From Cryptomeria japonica (taxonomy: Eukaryota > Streptophyta > Pinopsida > Cupressales > Cupressaceae), in NCBI RefSeq assembly GCF_030272615.1, contig NC_081410.1:116695140-116759139 (forward strand): 64,000 nt of DNA, given 5' to 3'. Of this stretch, positions 22,972-33,868 are shown one piece after another (position 1 is the stretch's first letter; each line of letters begins with the position of its first letter). The notes below the pieces were generated by a model. That model was not told where the DNA came from and made no database searches. It was given only the letters and a program-made list of their open reading frames with translations. The translations under genes and the position numbers were made by a program.

Positions 22972-25050
22972 TCTAATTGTCCTGACAAAGAATCCAGTGA
23001 AAAGAGAGATTACCGAGATGACAGACAGAAAGATAATCATTACAAAGGACACCGAGACTTCAGAAGAAGAGATAAAAAGACATGTCTAATAGCTGATGAG
23101 GAATCTAATGATGATAAATCAAATGAAATTGATACAGAGGAAGTTGTTTATGTGGCTATCAAAGATGGATTAGATGAAGAAAGGTACGAAGAAAAAGCTT
23201 TAATATCTCACATAAATACTAATGATTCTTGGATCATAGATAGTGGATGCTCACATCACATGACATGTGATAAACTCAAGTTTGTTATGTTAGAAGATTA
23301 TGATGGAGGTTATGTAAGATTTGGTAATGATGCACCATGTCCAGTGAGAGGTAAAGGATCTATAACACTTCTTGACAATGCTAAATGTAATGATGTTTAT
23401 TGGGTTGAAGGTTTGAAATACAATTTGTTGAGTGTAGCACAACTAAACAATACAGGATACCGAATAGAGTTTCAGAAAGGAATTGTCAAAGTTCATGACA
23501 AGCATGGGAAGTTAGCAACTACCGGGACACAAACAAAAGGTAACACATTTCACTTTGACTCAAATCGAAATAAGTGTCTATATGCAAAGATAGATGATAC
23601 CTGGTTATGGCATAAAAGGTTTTGTCATGTAAATTTTGATAATCTGATCAAAATAAGCAAGAAGTACCGAGTAAGAGGTCTACCGAGTCTTGAGAAACCT
23701 GAGAATGCTATATGTCGAGGATGCCAGCTGGGAAAGATGACAAGATCAAGCTTTACAAGTAAGTCCTACACTTCTAAGGGAATTTTAGATCTTGTGCACA
23801 CTGATCTTTGTGGTCCTATGAAAGTTCAGAGTTATTATGGTGATAAGTACTTCATATTATTTGTGGATGATTACTCAAGGATGATGTCAGGAATGTTTTT
23901 AAAAGAAAAATCAGAAGCTTTTCAAATGTTTAAATGGTACAAGGCAAGAGTTGAAAATGAAACAGGAAGACAACTGAAATGACTTAGATCTGATAGAGGA
24001 GGTGAGTTCACTTCTGATGAATTTAACTTATACTGCAATGATCATGGTATAAAGAGGCAGGCATCTGCATCGAGAACACCCCAGCAAAATGGGATAGCCG
24101 AGAGAAGAAATAGATCAATTGTGGATTGCGCAAGAACCTTGATGATAGAAAAGAAGGTACCTCAAACATTTTGGAGAGAAGCAATCAACACTGCAATTTA
24201 CACCCTGAACCGAGTACAACTGAAGAAAGGAACCTTGAAGACACCATATGAAATCTGGTATGACAAGAAACCTAATGTAAGTTATTTTAAAATCTTTGGA
24301 AGTAGATGCTATGTTCACAAAGATGATAGAAATGGGAAGTTTGATCAGAAAAGTGAAGAAGGAACATTTCTTGGTTATTCTTCTAGAAGCAAAGCATTTA
24401 AATGTCTGATCAAATCCTCTAACAAAATAGTAGAAAGTGCAAATGTGAAAATTGATGAATTTGCAGAAAGAAATGATGAAGGAAACCCCAAAGAACTAGA
24501 AGATTATGAAGGTTTTGTATATGTTCAACCAAGAAGTCCTACCGAGAAAACTGTTGAAGGAAATGAAGAGAATATCCAGTTACTGAGTGATGAAGAAGAT
24601 TATACAGAGCCTATCGAGCCTGTATTAGCTAAGTATGTCAGAAGGAATCATGCATCAAGTCAGATTATAGGAGATAAGGATGATCCAGTGATGACAAGAA
24701 ACAAACTGAGATAGAACACATGTCTGATATCTGAATTTGAACCAAGGATAGTGAAAGAGGCATTTAATAGTGAAGATTGGATAAATGCTATGACAGAAGA
24801 GATTGATCAAATCAAGAAGAATGACACATGGATACTGGTCCCTAGACCGAAGGACAAAAATGTAATCAGTACGAAGTGGATTTTCAGAAACAAGCTGAAT
24901 GAAAAAGGTGAGGTCATTCGAAATAAAGCAAGACTAGTTTGCAAAGGTTATGCTCAAGAAGAGGGAATTGATTATGGTGAGACTTTTTCACTTGTGGCAA
25001 GACTTGAAGGAGTAAGAACATTGTTGGCATATGCTGCTTACAAGAATTGA
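22972..25050 (+). pseudogene. Copia Pol: protease, integrase, start of reverse transcriptase
   Basis: In phase with Gag come the protease (WIIDSGCSHHMT, catalytic DSG at 23239-23247), the GAG-pre-integrase zinc region (LWHKRFCHVNF and CRGCQLGK, about 23600-23740), and the integrase core with HTDLCGPM, SDRGGEF and TPQQNGIAERRNR, which supplies D, D and E. The reverse transcriptase start follows (DTWILVPRPKDKNVISTKWIF to LLAYAAYKN). Stops at 23980-23982 (TGA) and 24712-24714 (TAG) break it without changing frame. The reverse transcriptase ends at about 25050, before the palm, so the catalytic YVDD is absent. Integration would have depended on enzymes supplied in trans. Confidence 0.92.
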
Positions 25051-25067
25051 AGGAGTAAGAATATTGT

Positions 25068-25523
25068 TGGGTAGGCAACATAGATGATAGGAAAAGCACA
25101 AGTGGTGGAGCTTTCTTTTTAGGAGAAAGACTAGTGAGTTGGCTTAGCAAGAAACAAGGATGCATTTCACAGTCTACAGTAGAAGCTGAATATGTTGCTG
25201 CAACATTAAATTGTACCAATATAGCATGGATCAAACAACTGTTGGAAGGCATAAATGAGAAAGCAACCGAGCTAGTAACTATATTCTGTGATAATACTAG
25301 TGCCATTAACATTTCAAAGAATCCTGTTATGCACTCTGAGACAAAGCACATCTCTATCAAATATCATTATCTTAGAGATGAAGCTCAAGAGAAGAAAGTG
25401 GTATTGGAGTATGTTAGTTCAAAGGAACAAATAGCAGATATTTTCACCAAGCCACTGCCAAGGGACACTTTTGAGTATCTCAGAAGTAAGTTAGGGGTCC
25501 TACCCCTATCTTCTACTCACTGA
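25068..25523 (+). pseudogene. Copia RNase H remnant, out of frame with Pol
   Basis: It starts at VGNIDDRKSTSGG, the normal copia junction of RNase H, and runs through SWLSKKQGCISQSTVEAEY, FCDNTSAI, TKHISIKYHYLRD and the terminal ADIFTKPL box, ending with a stop at 25521-25523. It is in a different frame from the upstream Pol. The reverse transcriptase palm and thumb are missing between 25050 and 25068. A 24-bp duplicate of upstream sequence sits at the join. Confidence 0.92.
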
Positions 25524-25888
25524 CTAAGTTCGGTGAAAGCATCAATTCGATGACTCTAAAGAATATCTTTTAGGAGTTGATGTTGATTTACACACTTTAG
25601 GATGTTTACTAAAGGTGTGCAGGAAACAAAAAATAGGGAACAAGAATTGAAGATAAAATGCTATAACCGAGACTGAGTTGATACCGAACAACAAAGGAAT
25701 TACTTCATACAGGAAGAAATTATGTATTAGTTTTCTTTTGGCATTATTGTCAAAGGGGCAGAAGACTAGTGTATGGGGGAGAAGACTGATGACAAGGGGA
25801 GAGCATTTCAACAATTTGAGAAATCACAATCACAACAATCTGAATTCAAATCTTTTAGGTCAAATCAATTGGTTTTGCCATCAATGCC
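25524..25888 (+). other. Copia post-pol non-coding region
   Basis: About 365 bp between the RNase H stop and the polypurine tract. The short frames here have no recognisable content. Confidence 0.6.
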
Positions 25889-25900
25889 AAAGGGGGAGAT
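25889..25900 (+). promoter_or_regulatory. Copia polypurine tract
   Basis: The purine run AAAGGGGGAGA abuts the TGTTGG start of the right LTR, which fits plus-strand priming. Confidence 0.9.
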
Positions 25901-27365
25901 TGTTGGCATTTCAATTAGGATATTGAGAAGGTTGTTGATAATTATGGATATAACTGATTAAGGATGTTTACTGTCTTCATAATATTATTTTGTCATTGAT
26001 GTCAAGAAATTGATTTTCTGATTTAGTAGGATGTTGCCATATCTTAAGAAGTATGTTTTGAAGAGAATTAAGATGTCGGTAAAAGACATAGAAAGAATGT
26101 GATGAATAAGGGGAGGAATAAGTTATTCAATGGGCAACTATTACCAAGTTAGACAATGATGAGATTATGTTGTTTAGATTGTTTTGATATCCTACATATG
26201 CTATTGTTTGTAAGGTTAATACTATACTATGTTACTAGGCAAGAAACCTAGTCGGTAAACCCTAAGGTTATCGCTATCAGTTAATGAAGGTGGAATGTCT
26301 ACCGAGTGAAGTTTACTATTTACCGAGTTGCAACCGAGTAATAACATAATGCATTGGATGCATACATGCGTTATTTAATGATGGAAGTTGATGAGCTAGA
26401 TATGATTAAATGATTGATACAACATGTATGAAGTTTGTTAAGGATCTATGGCAATGGAAGATCGACAAGAAGATCTATAGCTCAGATTAAACCGCAATAC
26501 CCTAGCACAAGTTCCAAGAAATGTATGCATGTTCCAAGGCAAGGTAAAACATTTTCCGATCTAAGGATACATTGAACCTGGTCAAGATTGAAGATCTGAT
26601 GGCTATGATTGATCATGGGAAATGTGATCAAAGAGATTAAGTGGTTAGCAAATTGTTTATAAGTAAGGAACTGTTGATAAACAATGAATGCGGGCAAGTG
26701 TAAGCACAATGATGCTACATAGTGATTACCAAGCACAAAAGCTTGAAGACTTGTTTGAATAATAGAGTAAGGAGCCCAGCAGAGGGACAAGATAAGTCCT
26801 ATGACTAGATTGTATTGAGCAAATAAGAATCTACTTTAGCATTTTAGATGCAAAGTTGTAGACATACTCATTACTGTTGTTTATTTGTAAGTGACAGAAA
26901 ATCTCTTAACCGAGTGGACTTAACAGTCTTATTTGTAAATCCTCTAGCAAGGTGACATTTTGATTGAGTGTTTGAAACCCTTTAACAAGGTCACCTCTAA
27001 CAAGGTGAAGATCCTAACAGATCTGAGGGAAATCCCTTAACCGGGTCACATCTAGCAATGTGTTTGTAATCTTTAACAAGATTTGCTTTTAACCGAGCAT
27101 ACTCTAGAAGAGTATATTTCTTAGTGGGTCCGAAATCCCACAGTGGTTTTTCCCTATTTGGGTTTCCACGTTAAATCTGGTGTTATGAGTGTTGTTATGA
27201 TTATGTGTTCTTAAGGTTACATGTTTTATAGTTTTGATTACATATATCTGTTTAAGCTACCGAGGTTGAATCTATTGAATATATTGAAGATTAAGTTTGT
27301 ATGATTCACCCCCCCCCCCCCCCCCCCCCCTCTCATCTTATTAACTATTGGCTTCAGAGTTATCA
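25901..27365 (+). repeat. Copia 3' LTR
   Basis: Counterpart of 20546-22025. It holds the hairpin array, the GTGGG/CCCAC hairpin at 27124-27141, and a 22-base poly-C run at 27309-27330 where the left LTR has a short mixed C/T box. It is followed by the target duplicate GAATC. Confidence 0.92.
27309..27330 (+). repeat. Poly-C run of 22
   Basis: A homopolymer expansion of the C-rich box near the LTR 3' end. The left LTR has CCTCCCCC at the same place. Assembly length error is possible. Confidence 0.85.
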
Positions 27366-27370
27366 GAATC

Positions 27371-27962
27371 ATCAATCCATTTGTTTGATTTTTGAATCCT
27401 TTAAAATATCCGTTTTGAAAGAAAATATTTTTTGTAAATTTTATCATTATCTTCTTTAGTGTATTTTATTCCTTTGTGTGATTAGCTCACTAAATTGGGA
27501 TCAAAATGTAATGTTGAAAATTGCACACTATTGTAATTTCACACATGCATTGTGTCCACTTCAATTTGATAATTAATGATAATCTTTGATATCTTGATTT
27601 GTAATATTTCAGCTCTACACTTGACAATGATGAAGTATTGCTATCACGTGGTTTGAAACTTGACAAAATTATCCTAGACTACAATGTTATTGAAGGACAT
27701 CCATGCAACGTGTTAGCCTCCAACAATTTTTTTAGATTCAAAAGCAATTTTTTTGCATGGCTTGTTCATGACACATATCATAAAAGTCAAATGCGAAAGT
27801 AACAACCTTTCCCGTTTGTTCAACCAAACAAAACTCTATTTCTTCTCATTTTTTACAACAAAATTCTACTTTATGCTCTCAAGCTCTCTACCTAAGTAAG
27901 AATTTAAAAAAATTTGTCTATCCATTGTAACATATTATAGCAAACTCTCAAGCTATCATGAT
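27371..27962. other. No gene seen
   Basis: AT-rich spacer between the copia element and the solo LTR. No features recognised. Confidence 0.4.
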
Positions 27963-27967
27963 ATAGT

Positions 27968-29105
27968 TGTTGTTGGAATCAAGGAACACTGAGAGGAGGG
28001 GAGGGGTGAATTGGCATACTGCAATTTTTAATATTATTAACTTGTTATTTCAACCACTTAATGCAAATGAATAAAGGAAAAATACATAAGCACAAAGAAA
28101 TCAACAACAACACCAAAACACTAAGATTTTATATGTGGAAAACCCGGTTAAGGGAAAAACCATGGTGGGGATGAGACCCACAATATAAATATACTCTGTT
28201 AAAAGTATACAAGGGAATGCACATGCATTTGGGCACACTTCCTAGAGCTCACTACTCAATTTACAAAGAAAGGAGGGCTACAACCCTTGGAAGGCTCACT
28301 ATCTTACAAACAATTACAAATATCACAAGAGTGAAATAAAATAATGAATAACATCTACCAATGCTAAATTATATTTTCGGTTAAGCTCATTATACATACT
28401 GCACACACTTCAACTCATACTGTTTTGTTCCACTGTTCTACAATATATCGAAGCACAAATCCTTCACTTGCACATGTGAAACTATGCATAAACGAACACA
28501 AAATAATTTCCACACACACCCCGATATCCAAAATGATCATATCCATCGGTCTTTTATATCCACAACATGAAATTAGGTCTTCTACATGTTGGCTTCAAGA
28601 ACACATAACATATAATGAAACATGCATACATAGTCAGCTCAATCTGATCTCCAATGCATATGCAGACCAAAAAATAATTGTCCACATGCTTCCTAAATGT
28701 CGACTAAACATCCTCGATCATAAAAATAATCACCAAAATTACTCCATTAGTTCTGCACAATGATCAACTATCCAAGTTGGCCATACCACACTGTTCAACC
28801 CAAAAACTTGTACACCAGATCTTCTAACTCACACGACAATCATCATCGAAGGCTAAGATTCCAGAATAAGGTACTCCAGATATCTAACTATCTTCCTCTA
28901 GCTCCACAACACAAAATATTCAAACAAAATAAAATGCCAACCAAAATACTACATTCTACCAGATGCTCTATTCTAACTCACCAGACTTAACCCAATCTTC
29001 ATTCTGATTTTTGGTAGATCAGATCACACACTGCGGATGGAATATCTGACTTGGGTTACCATCAATGACAACATCAGATGACCTACATAGTGTTGCTTGC
29101 CAACA
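27968..29105 (-). mobile_element. Solo LTR of a copia-type family
   Basis: The block is bounded by TGTTG and CAACA and flanked by ATAGT at 27963-27967 and 29106-29110, a 5-bp target duplication with no internal region, so it is a solo LTR of 1,138 bp. Read on the minus strand, it carries the GTGGG/CCCAC hairpin (28165-28181) followed by ATGGTTTTTCCC, and near its end a TTCACCCC-type C-rich box and CTCTCAGT. It shares these modules with the other copia LTRs in the window but is otherwise a different family. It probably arose by recombination between the two LTRs of a full element. The short frames inside are chance. Confidence 0.82.
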
Positions 29106-29110
29106 ATAGT

Positions 29111-31201
29111 TTCATATTGTAGCTTAAGCTTTCTCAACTTACTCCACAGTGTTGAAAATATTAAGGGAGGAAGGCAAAAGCTATGGTATTACTCTCTATT
29201 TATTTGTTATTCTATGTTGATAGAATAATATTTGAATACTAACATATATTGGCTTATCATTTATCATTTATCATTTATCATTTATCAAATCTCATGGTAC
29301 TCTTCCATGTAGACTAGGGTTGACACCATATTTATATTTTATCTTTATATCTCTACTTTTAAATTTCTATATCCTTAGGATTTGTAAGTAATTATTTATC
29401 ATTTTTTTATCATCTTTTATCCTTAGTTGTTCGTGGAGATCAAAAGACCAAGACAAGAGTTTGATTAAGGCAAGCCCACAAACAAACCCCAACATTTTTC
29501 TTGTTCTTGGTTGTGCAAGTTGGGAAAACTATAATATAAAAAATGAGCATTATGGGAGTCATTAGATCAGTTGTGTAAGAACAATAGCACGACACACTAG
29601 CATCTGAGATCGAGAAATTCTTTGTCTAGTGCCATGTTTTTCTCTACTTGAACTTTCCTTTTATGTAGTAGTTATATTGTTATCTACTCTAAGTTTAGAT
29701 ATATCTTTCATTATTTTTCTATCTCTAGTTAGTTAACAAATTAATTTATTTCCTTAGCATAATCATATCTCTATTTTTCTTTCTATTGAGTTCTTTTTCA
29801 GTTCTACATTATGTATAGTGCTTCAATTTATGTTATTCAAATGTAATTTAAAATAATTATTTGTTATAGTTATATTTTATTTAAGTAGCAAATTTTGACC
29901 TTTACACACCCATTGATCACCTAGTAAGGAAGATCATTACCACTTTCCATATAGGTGGAATTTCCCCCCCCTCTTATGATTGTTGATAGCAAAATTTAGT
30001 TTGCATTTTTTCTCTTAGGTTATAGAAGACACTCATGCCATATTTTTCCTCTATTTTTTGGGTTTCCATGGGGAATAAATGGTAAAGAAATTTTTTATAA
30101 GATGACATATTGTGGATTTATTACTTTATATGATCACCCCCTTTTATATGATTTTTTGATTGAATATTTATTTTATTACATATTTGTGAGTACTATGTAC
30201 TATAGGATACATGATCATTCTAGGATTCACATACACATGAAAGTGGGGGTAAATTTAATGATGAAATTTGTATAACCTTACCATTTACTCATTATTTTTG
30301 TTCCCACTTTAAGAGAATATGTTAATGCATGCACCTATTGATAAATGGTGTAATCTTGTGTGAAGTTGGGATCATACCTCAAGCCTTCACCCATCCCAAT
30401 ACACACATATTTGTATCTACTTACACTTCATATCATCTTTACTATATACACATACTATAATACATTCATCAAATTGATACATTTTTTTCACTTACCCATA
30501 CACTTACCCAAGTATATTTGTTATACACCTTGATATAACCTTTTTTCCATTGAGGGTCATTTCCATGGTCATAGGGTCAACCTTGTGGTTATAGACCTAA
30601 TCTTTTCCTTTCTAAATTTTATATTTCAATTTCGGTTGATTAGACCCATTTATTCTCTCCCTCTTGGCCAACTAACTAAACGTTCTACAATTTTTTTTGC
30701 TATGTGTTGGAATTCAAAAAGAATTCAATACATCCATTTTAGACATTCAAGGATCTCCTCATCCTTTGATCTTACTCACATATTAATTATATTACAATGC
30801 TTTACTTTTTTTAATAAAATAAATCTAGACATGTACATAATCATCCTAGAAGAATATACATGATTGAAGGTTTTTTATATTTGATGATTTCTCAAGTTTA
30901 ATAGGTTTTGACTTAGGAGAACATGTTGCTTTATGAAACTAATAAAAATCCTCCAAAATTATTCTAAAATTATATCAATACTAGATATCAAAGAAGGTTG
31001 AGTAAGAATAGTTGAATTAGACAAACCATAGAATTAAATTTCACATCATTCATGGTCAATATATGTCATCGTGTCTCTTTTTTCCATAAGATAAAGTTTC
31101 GAGATGTTCCTTTAGCCTATTTTCGATCTCATTGGATTGGGAAAGTAAATTAAGAAAAATAATTTGTAATAATTTGGTAATTTAGATTATATGTGTGCCT
31201 A
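29111..31201. other. Gene-free stretch with a heptanucleotide microsatellite
   Basis: A 7-bp unit (TTATCAT) is repeated nearly five times at 29254-29287. Otherwise AT-rich, with no domains or element ends recognised. Confidence 0.45.
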
Positions 31202-31206
31202 GATTA

Positions 31207-31581
31207 TATTGGAGTTGAGAAAATACAACACCACAGGAGCCCAAATGATCTTTGCAAGCTGAAAAACCTGTTACAAGGAGAAGCAAGGAAGCAAATCATA
31301 GAAGGAACAAATACACAGAAAATATGCTAAAAAAGAGAGAGCTCAATATTCACAAAAAGTGTAATGTAATAATCCTTCTTCTTACAATGAAAAGAAAGAA
31401 CTCAACCTTTAATAGGTCAAGAAACCCTAAAAAGAAAAACCTAGGTTTGCACATAATAATTAATAAGAGAATTAATTATTATGCACCTAAAGTTAGCCTA
31501 ATTGTAAAAGAGATAAAGGGAACTTAAATAATTAAACAAATATTGTTTAATTAATCAAGTAAATACCCGAATACTCTAACA
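31207..31581 (-). repeat. 3' LTR of the non-autonomous element
   Basis: Read on the minus strand it starts TGTTAGAG and ends CCAATA, so the 3' terminal dinucleotide is TA instead of CA. The same ending is found in the other LTR. Confidence 0.9.
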
Positions 31582-31592
31582 CCCCCCCTTAA
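31582..31592 (-). promoter_or_regulatory. Polypurine tract of the non-autonomous element
   Basis: TTAAGGGGGGG on the minus strand immediately precedes the LTR TGTTAG start. Confidence 0.88.
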
Positions 31593-32749
31593 GCTAGACT
31601 TAGGGAGAAGCTAAAACCTAGAACAACTACTGAAAGCAAGAAAGATGGGTCCCGACAACAAGGCCTAATCAGGTACCCAAATACAATGAAATCTTTATGA
31701 ACTGGAGAAATAGAGAAAAACACGTGGGAAAAAACTTTACTCCAAAAAGAGATGGAAAAGAACACCACTGAAGCATGAAGAACCTGCAAACACTGTCGAA
31801 GAATAACTGTTGATTTGAAGAACCTCCACTGAAATAGAACATGACCAGGTAGAGAAGACTATAATCTATATGAGTGCCCTCAAATGACACTACTCGAATC
31901 AGAAGGCAAACAAGGCAAACAACTGAAATTGAAGATATAGATGGCATGAAAACACCAAAGCCTGAAGAGTTGATCAATCAAACCATGGAAGCATTAGAAC
32001 CAACAGGACAAACCTCCCCATAATGCTGAAAAAGGAGAGGGACAGGAACACTCAAAAGAATGACCAAGAAGAACTGCATGACGAAGAACCAGGAACATCA
32101 AAGGTGCAGAGAAAAAGTACATGGTGTCATGGAAGGAACACTCACTTGACACACAACATGAGGCAAATGTCATGGAAGGAACACTCAATTGACAAAGGTG
32201 GATGTCAAACAAGGCAAACATCAACCCCCTCATGGCACTTTATAAGTAGTGCATGTACAATAAGGCACAAGATATGCAAGATCCCAAGTAAACAATGCAT
32301 GATGGCACTTTATCTCAGTGCGTTTGCATAAATACAATGCTACAATGATAAGAAGACTGGAAATAGAAAGGAGAACCAAAATAGAGACATCAAACTCAGA
32401 GAAGAGATCCCAAGACCTGAAACAACCAAGATATCCACTAGAATGCTGAAAAGCAAAAAATTGAATAAAATATGCATGGAGTAGAATATGGAAATAAAAT
32501 TAATATTGATGGAAATTAAACAGCACATGCTTTCCCAAAATATAATTTTTTCAAAAAATGGAGTTCAGATGCTCATTCTATGGCCACTGGAGTGCAAAAA
32601 TGAGACCCCACTTTGACTGGATAAAAACACATTCAAACAAAAAAATTGGAAAAAAAATCCAACATCATGAGATCCGTCTCGGAACCAGCTTTTCGACGCC
32701 TATTTTTTTTTGAAAAAATGACTCCATATGCCCAAGATATGGCCAAAAA

Positions 32750-33075
32750 ACCAAACCCCCCTTCAAAACAAGAGGAAGGGGTAGTCTGGTGGCTGGGGTG
32801 GGCGGAGGTAGCCCATGGGTGGCGATCGGGTGGTGCAGCGGTGGCCAAGCAGTTGTTTCCAGTAGGGGCTATGGTTTCCAGCAAGCGAAGCCAGGGCGAC
32901 CGACGGTCCGAGGGCGGCGGGGCTGACAAGGGCAGGCGGGGAGTTGCGGGCAGCGGTGGGGGGCGAGAAGGCAGGGCCGACGACGGTAGAGGCCTGGGCC
33001 TATACTGACAGCGGCGGCTGTACCAAGGGCCTGCAGTGTGGCAGGGGGCTCCATGGTACCCTACGTACCATGGGG
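32750..33075 (-). other. GC-rich island inside the non-autonomous element
   Basis: About 320 bp is strongly GC-rich in a neighbourhood that is otherwise AT-rich. It is open in several frames on both strands (for example 32646-33008 plus and 32633-32929 minus). I recognise no protein, and simultaneous openness on both strands is expected of GC-rich DNA. It could be a captured host gene fragment. At its minus-strand beginning lies a 9-bp inverted repeat, CCATGGTAC/GTACCATGG (33051-33073). Confidence 0.5.
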
Positions 33076-33476
33076 AATCCCCCCAAAAACCTTAAAAAAA
33101 AACTTTTTCCGGTTTGCTTTTTTTTGCAATTTTTTTTTGATTTTTGATATTTGTTTTTTAACTTTTTTTCAAAAAATCAAAAAAATTGGCTTGCATGCCG
33201 TAAAAAGGCAAATTTTTTTTCTCGAGTTGCGTGCTAGGGCCGTACAACCCAGATTTGGAGAAAAATACTCCCAGAGGCTCAGGAGCCAAAACTAGGCAAG
33301 TTTTATATGACTATAGGGGTTTTTGGTCATTCTGAGCACAATGGTGAGGTCTATTTAGGCCTAAAGTGCTCATAAAAATAACATATCCCTAAGTACATAA
33401 AAAAACTTCCTGAAACCCTAGATCTGCTTCCAATGCACAAACTCTCAAAACAAGATCAGATAGCTGCAGATCTGAA

Positions 33477-33488
33477 GCTCTGATACCA
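33477..33488 (-). promoter_or_regulatory. Primer-binding site of the non-autonomous element
   Basis: TGGTATCAGAGC on the minus strand directly abuts the LTR end at 33489; complementary to initiator tRNA-Met. Confidence 0.92.
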
Positions 33489-33863
33489 TATTGGAGTTGA
33501 GAAAATACAACACCATAGGAGCCCAAATGATCTCTGTAAGCTAAAAATCCTGTTATAAGGAGAAGCAAGGAAGCAAATCACAAAAGGAACAAATACACAG
33601 AAAATATGCTCAAAAAGAGAGAGCTCAATATTCACAAAAAGTGTAATATAATAATCCTTCTTCTTACAATGAAAAGAAAGAACTTAACCTTTAATAGGTT
33701 AAGAAACCCTAAAAAGGAAAACCTAGGTTTGCACATAATAATTAATAAAAGAATTAATTATTATGCACCTAAAGTTAGCTTAAGTGTAAAAGAGATAAAG
33801 GGAACTTAAATAATTAAACAAATATTGTTTAATTAATCAAGTAAATACCCGAATACTCTAACA
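33489..33863 (-). repeat. 5' LTR of the non-autonomous element
   Basis: Partner of 31207-31581, with the same length and the same TG...TA termini on the element strand. Confidence 0.9.
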
Positions 33864-33868
33864 GATTA

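Larger units (their letters stand above)
20546..27365 (+). mobile_element. Ty1-copia retrotransposon with both LTRs; reverse transcriptase core deleted
   Basis: The element has both LTRs (20546-22025 and 25901-27365), an initiator-tRNA-Met type primer site directly after the left LTR, a polypurine tract before the right LTR, and a 5-bp target duplication GAATC (20541-20545 and 27366-27370). The internal domains run gag, zinc knuckle, protease, GAG-pre-integrase, integrase, N-terminal reverse transcriptase, RNase H, which is the copia order. My hand comparison of the LTRs gives about 55 differences over about 1,450 bases, mostly transitions, so the insertion is not recent. In-frame stops and a deletion of about 1 kb that removes the YVDD region make it non-autonomous. 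Confidence 0.93.
31207..33863 (-). mobile_element. Small non-autonomous copia-type LTR element
   Basis: Two 375-bp LTRs (31207-31581 and 33489-33863) in direct orientation enclose 1.9 kb. The 5-bp target duplication is GATTA (31202-31206 and 33864-33868). The tRNA-Met primer site abuts the right LTR on the minus strand and a G-rich polypurine tract abuts the left one, so the element runs right to left. No gag or pol motif is present; the inside is non-coding apart from short frames around a GC-rich island. Such elements move with enzymes from autonomous relatives. The LTRs look very similar (a few per cent difference by eye), so it is relatively young. Confidence 0.92.

Noticed and set aside
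28425-28990. Two plus-strand frames of 112 and 76 residues
   Set aside because: Both lie inside the solo LTR, opposite to its orientation, with no recognisable content.
32646-33008. 120-residue plus-strand frame in the GC-rich island
   Set aside because: Several frames on both strands are open because the DNA is GC-rich; no domain is recognisable, so no single frame was called a gene.
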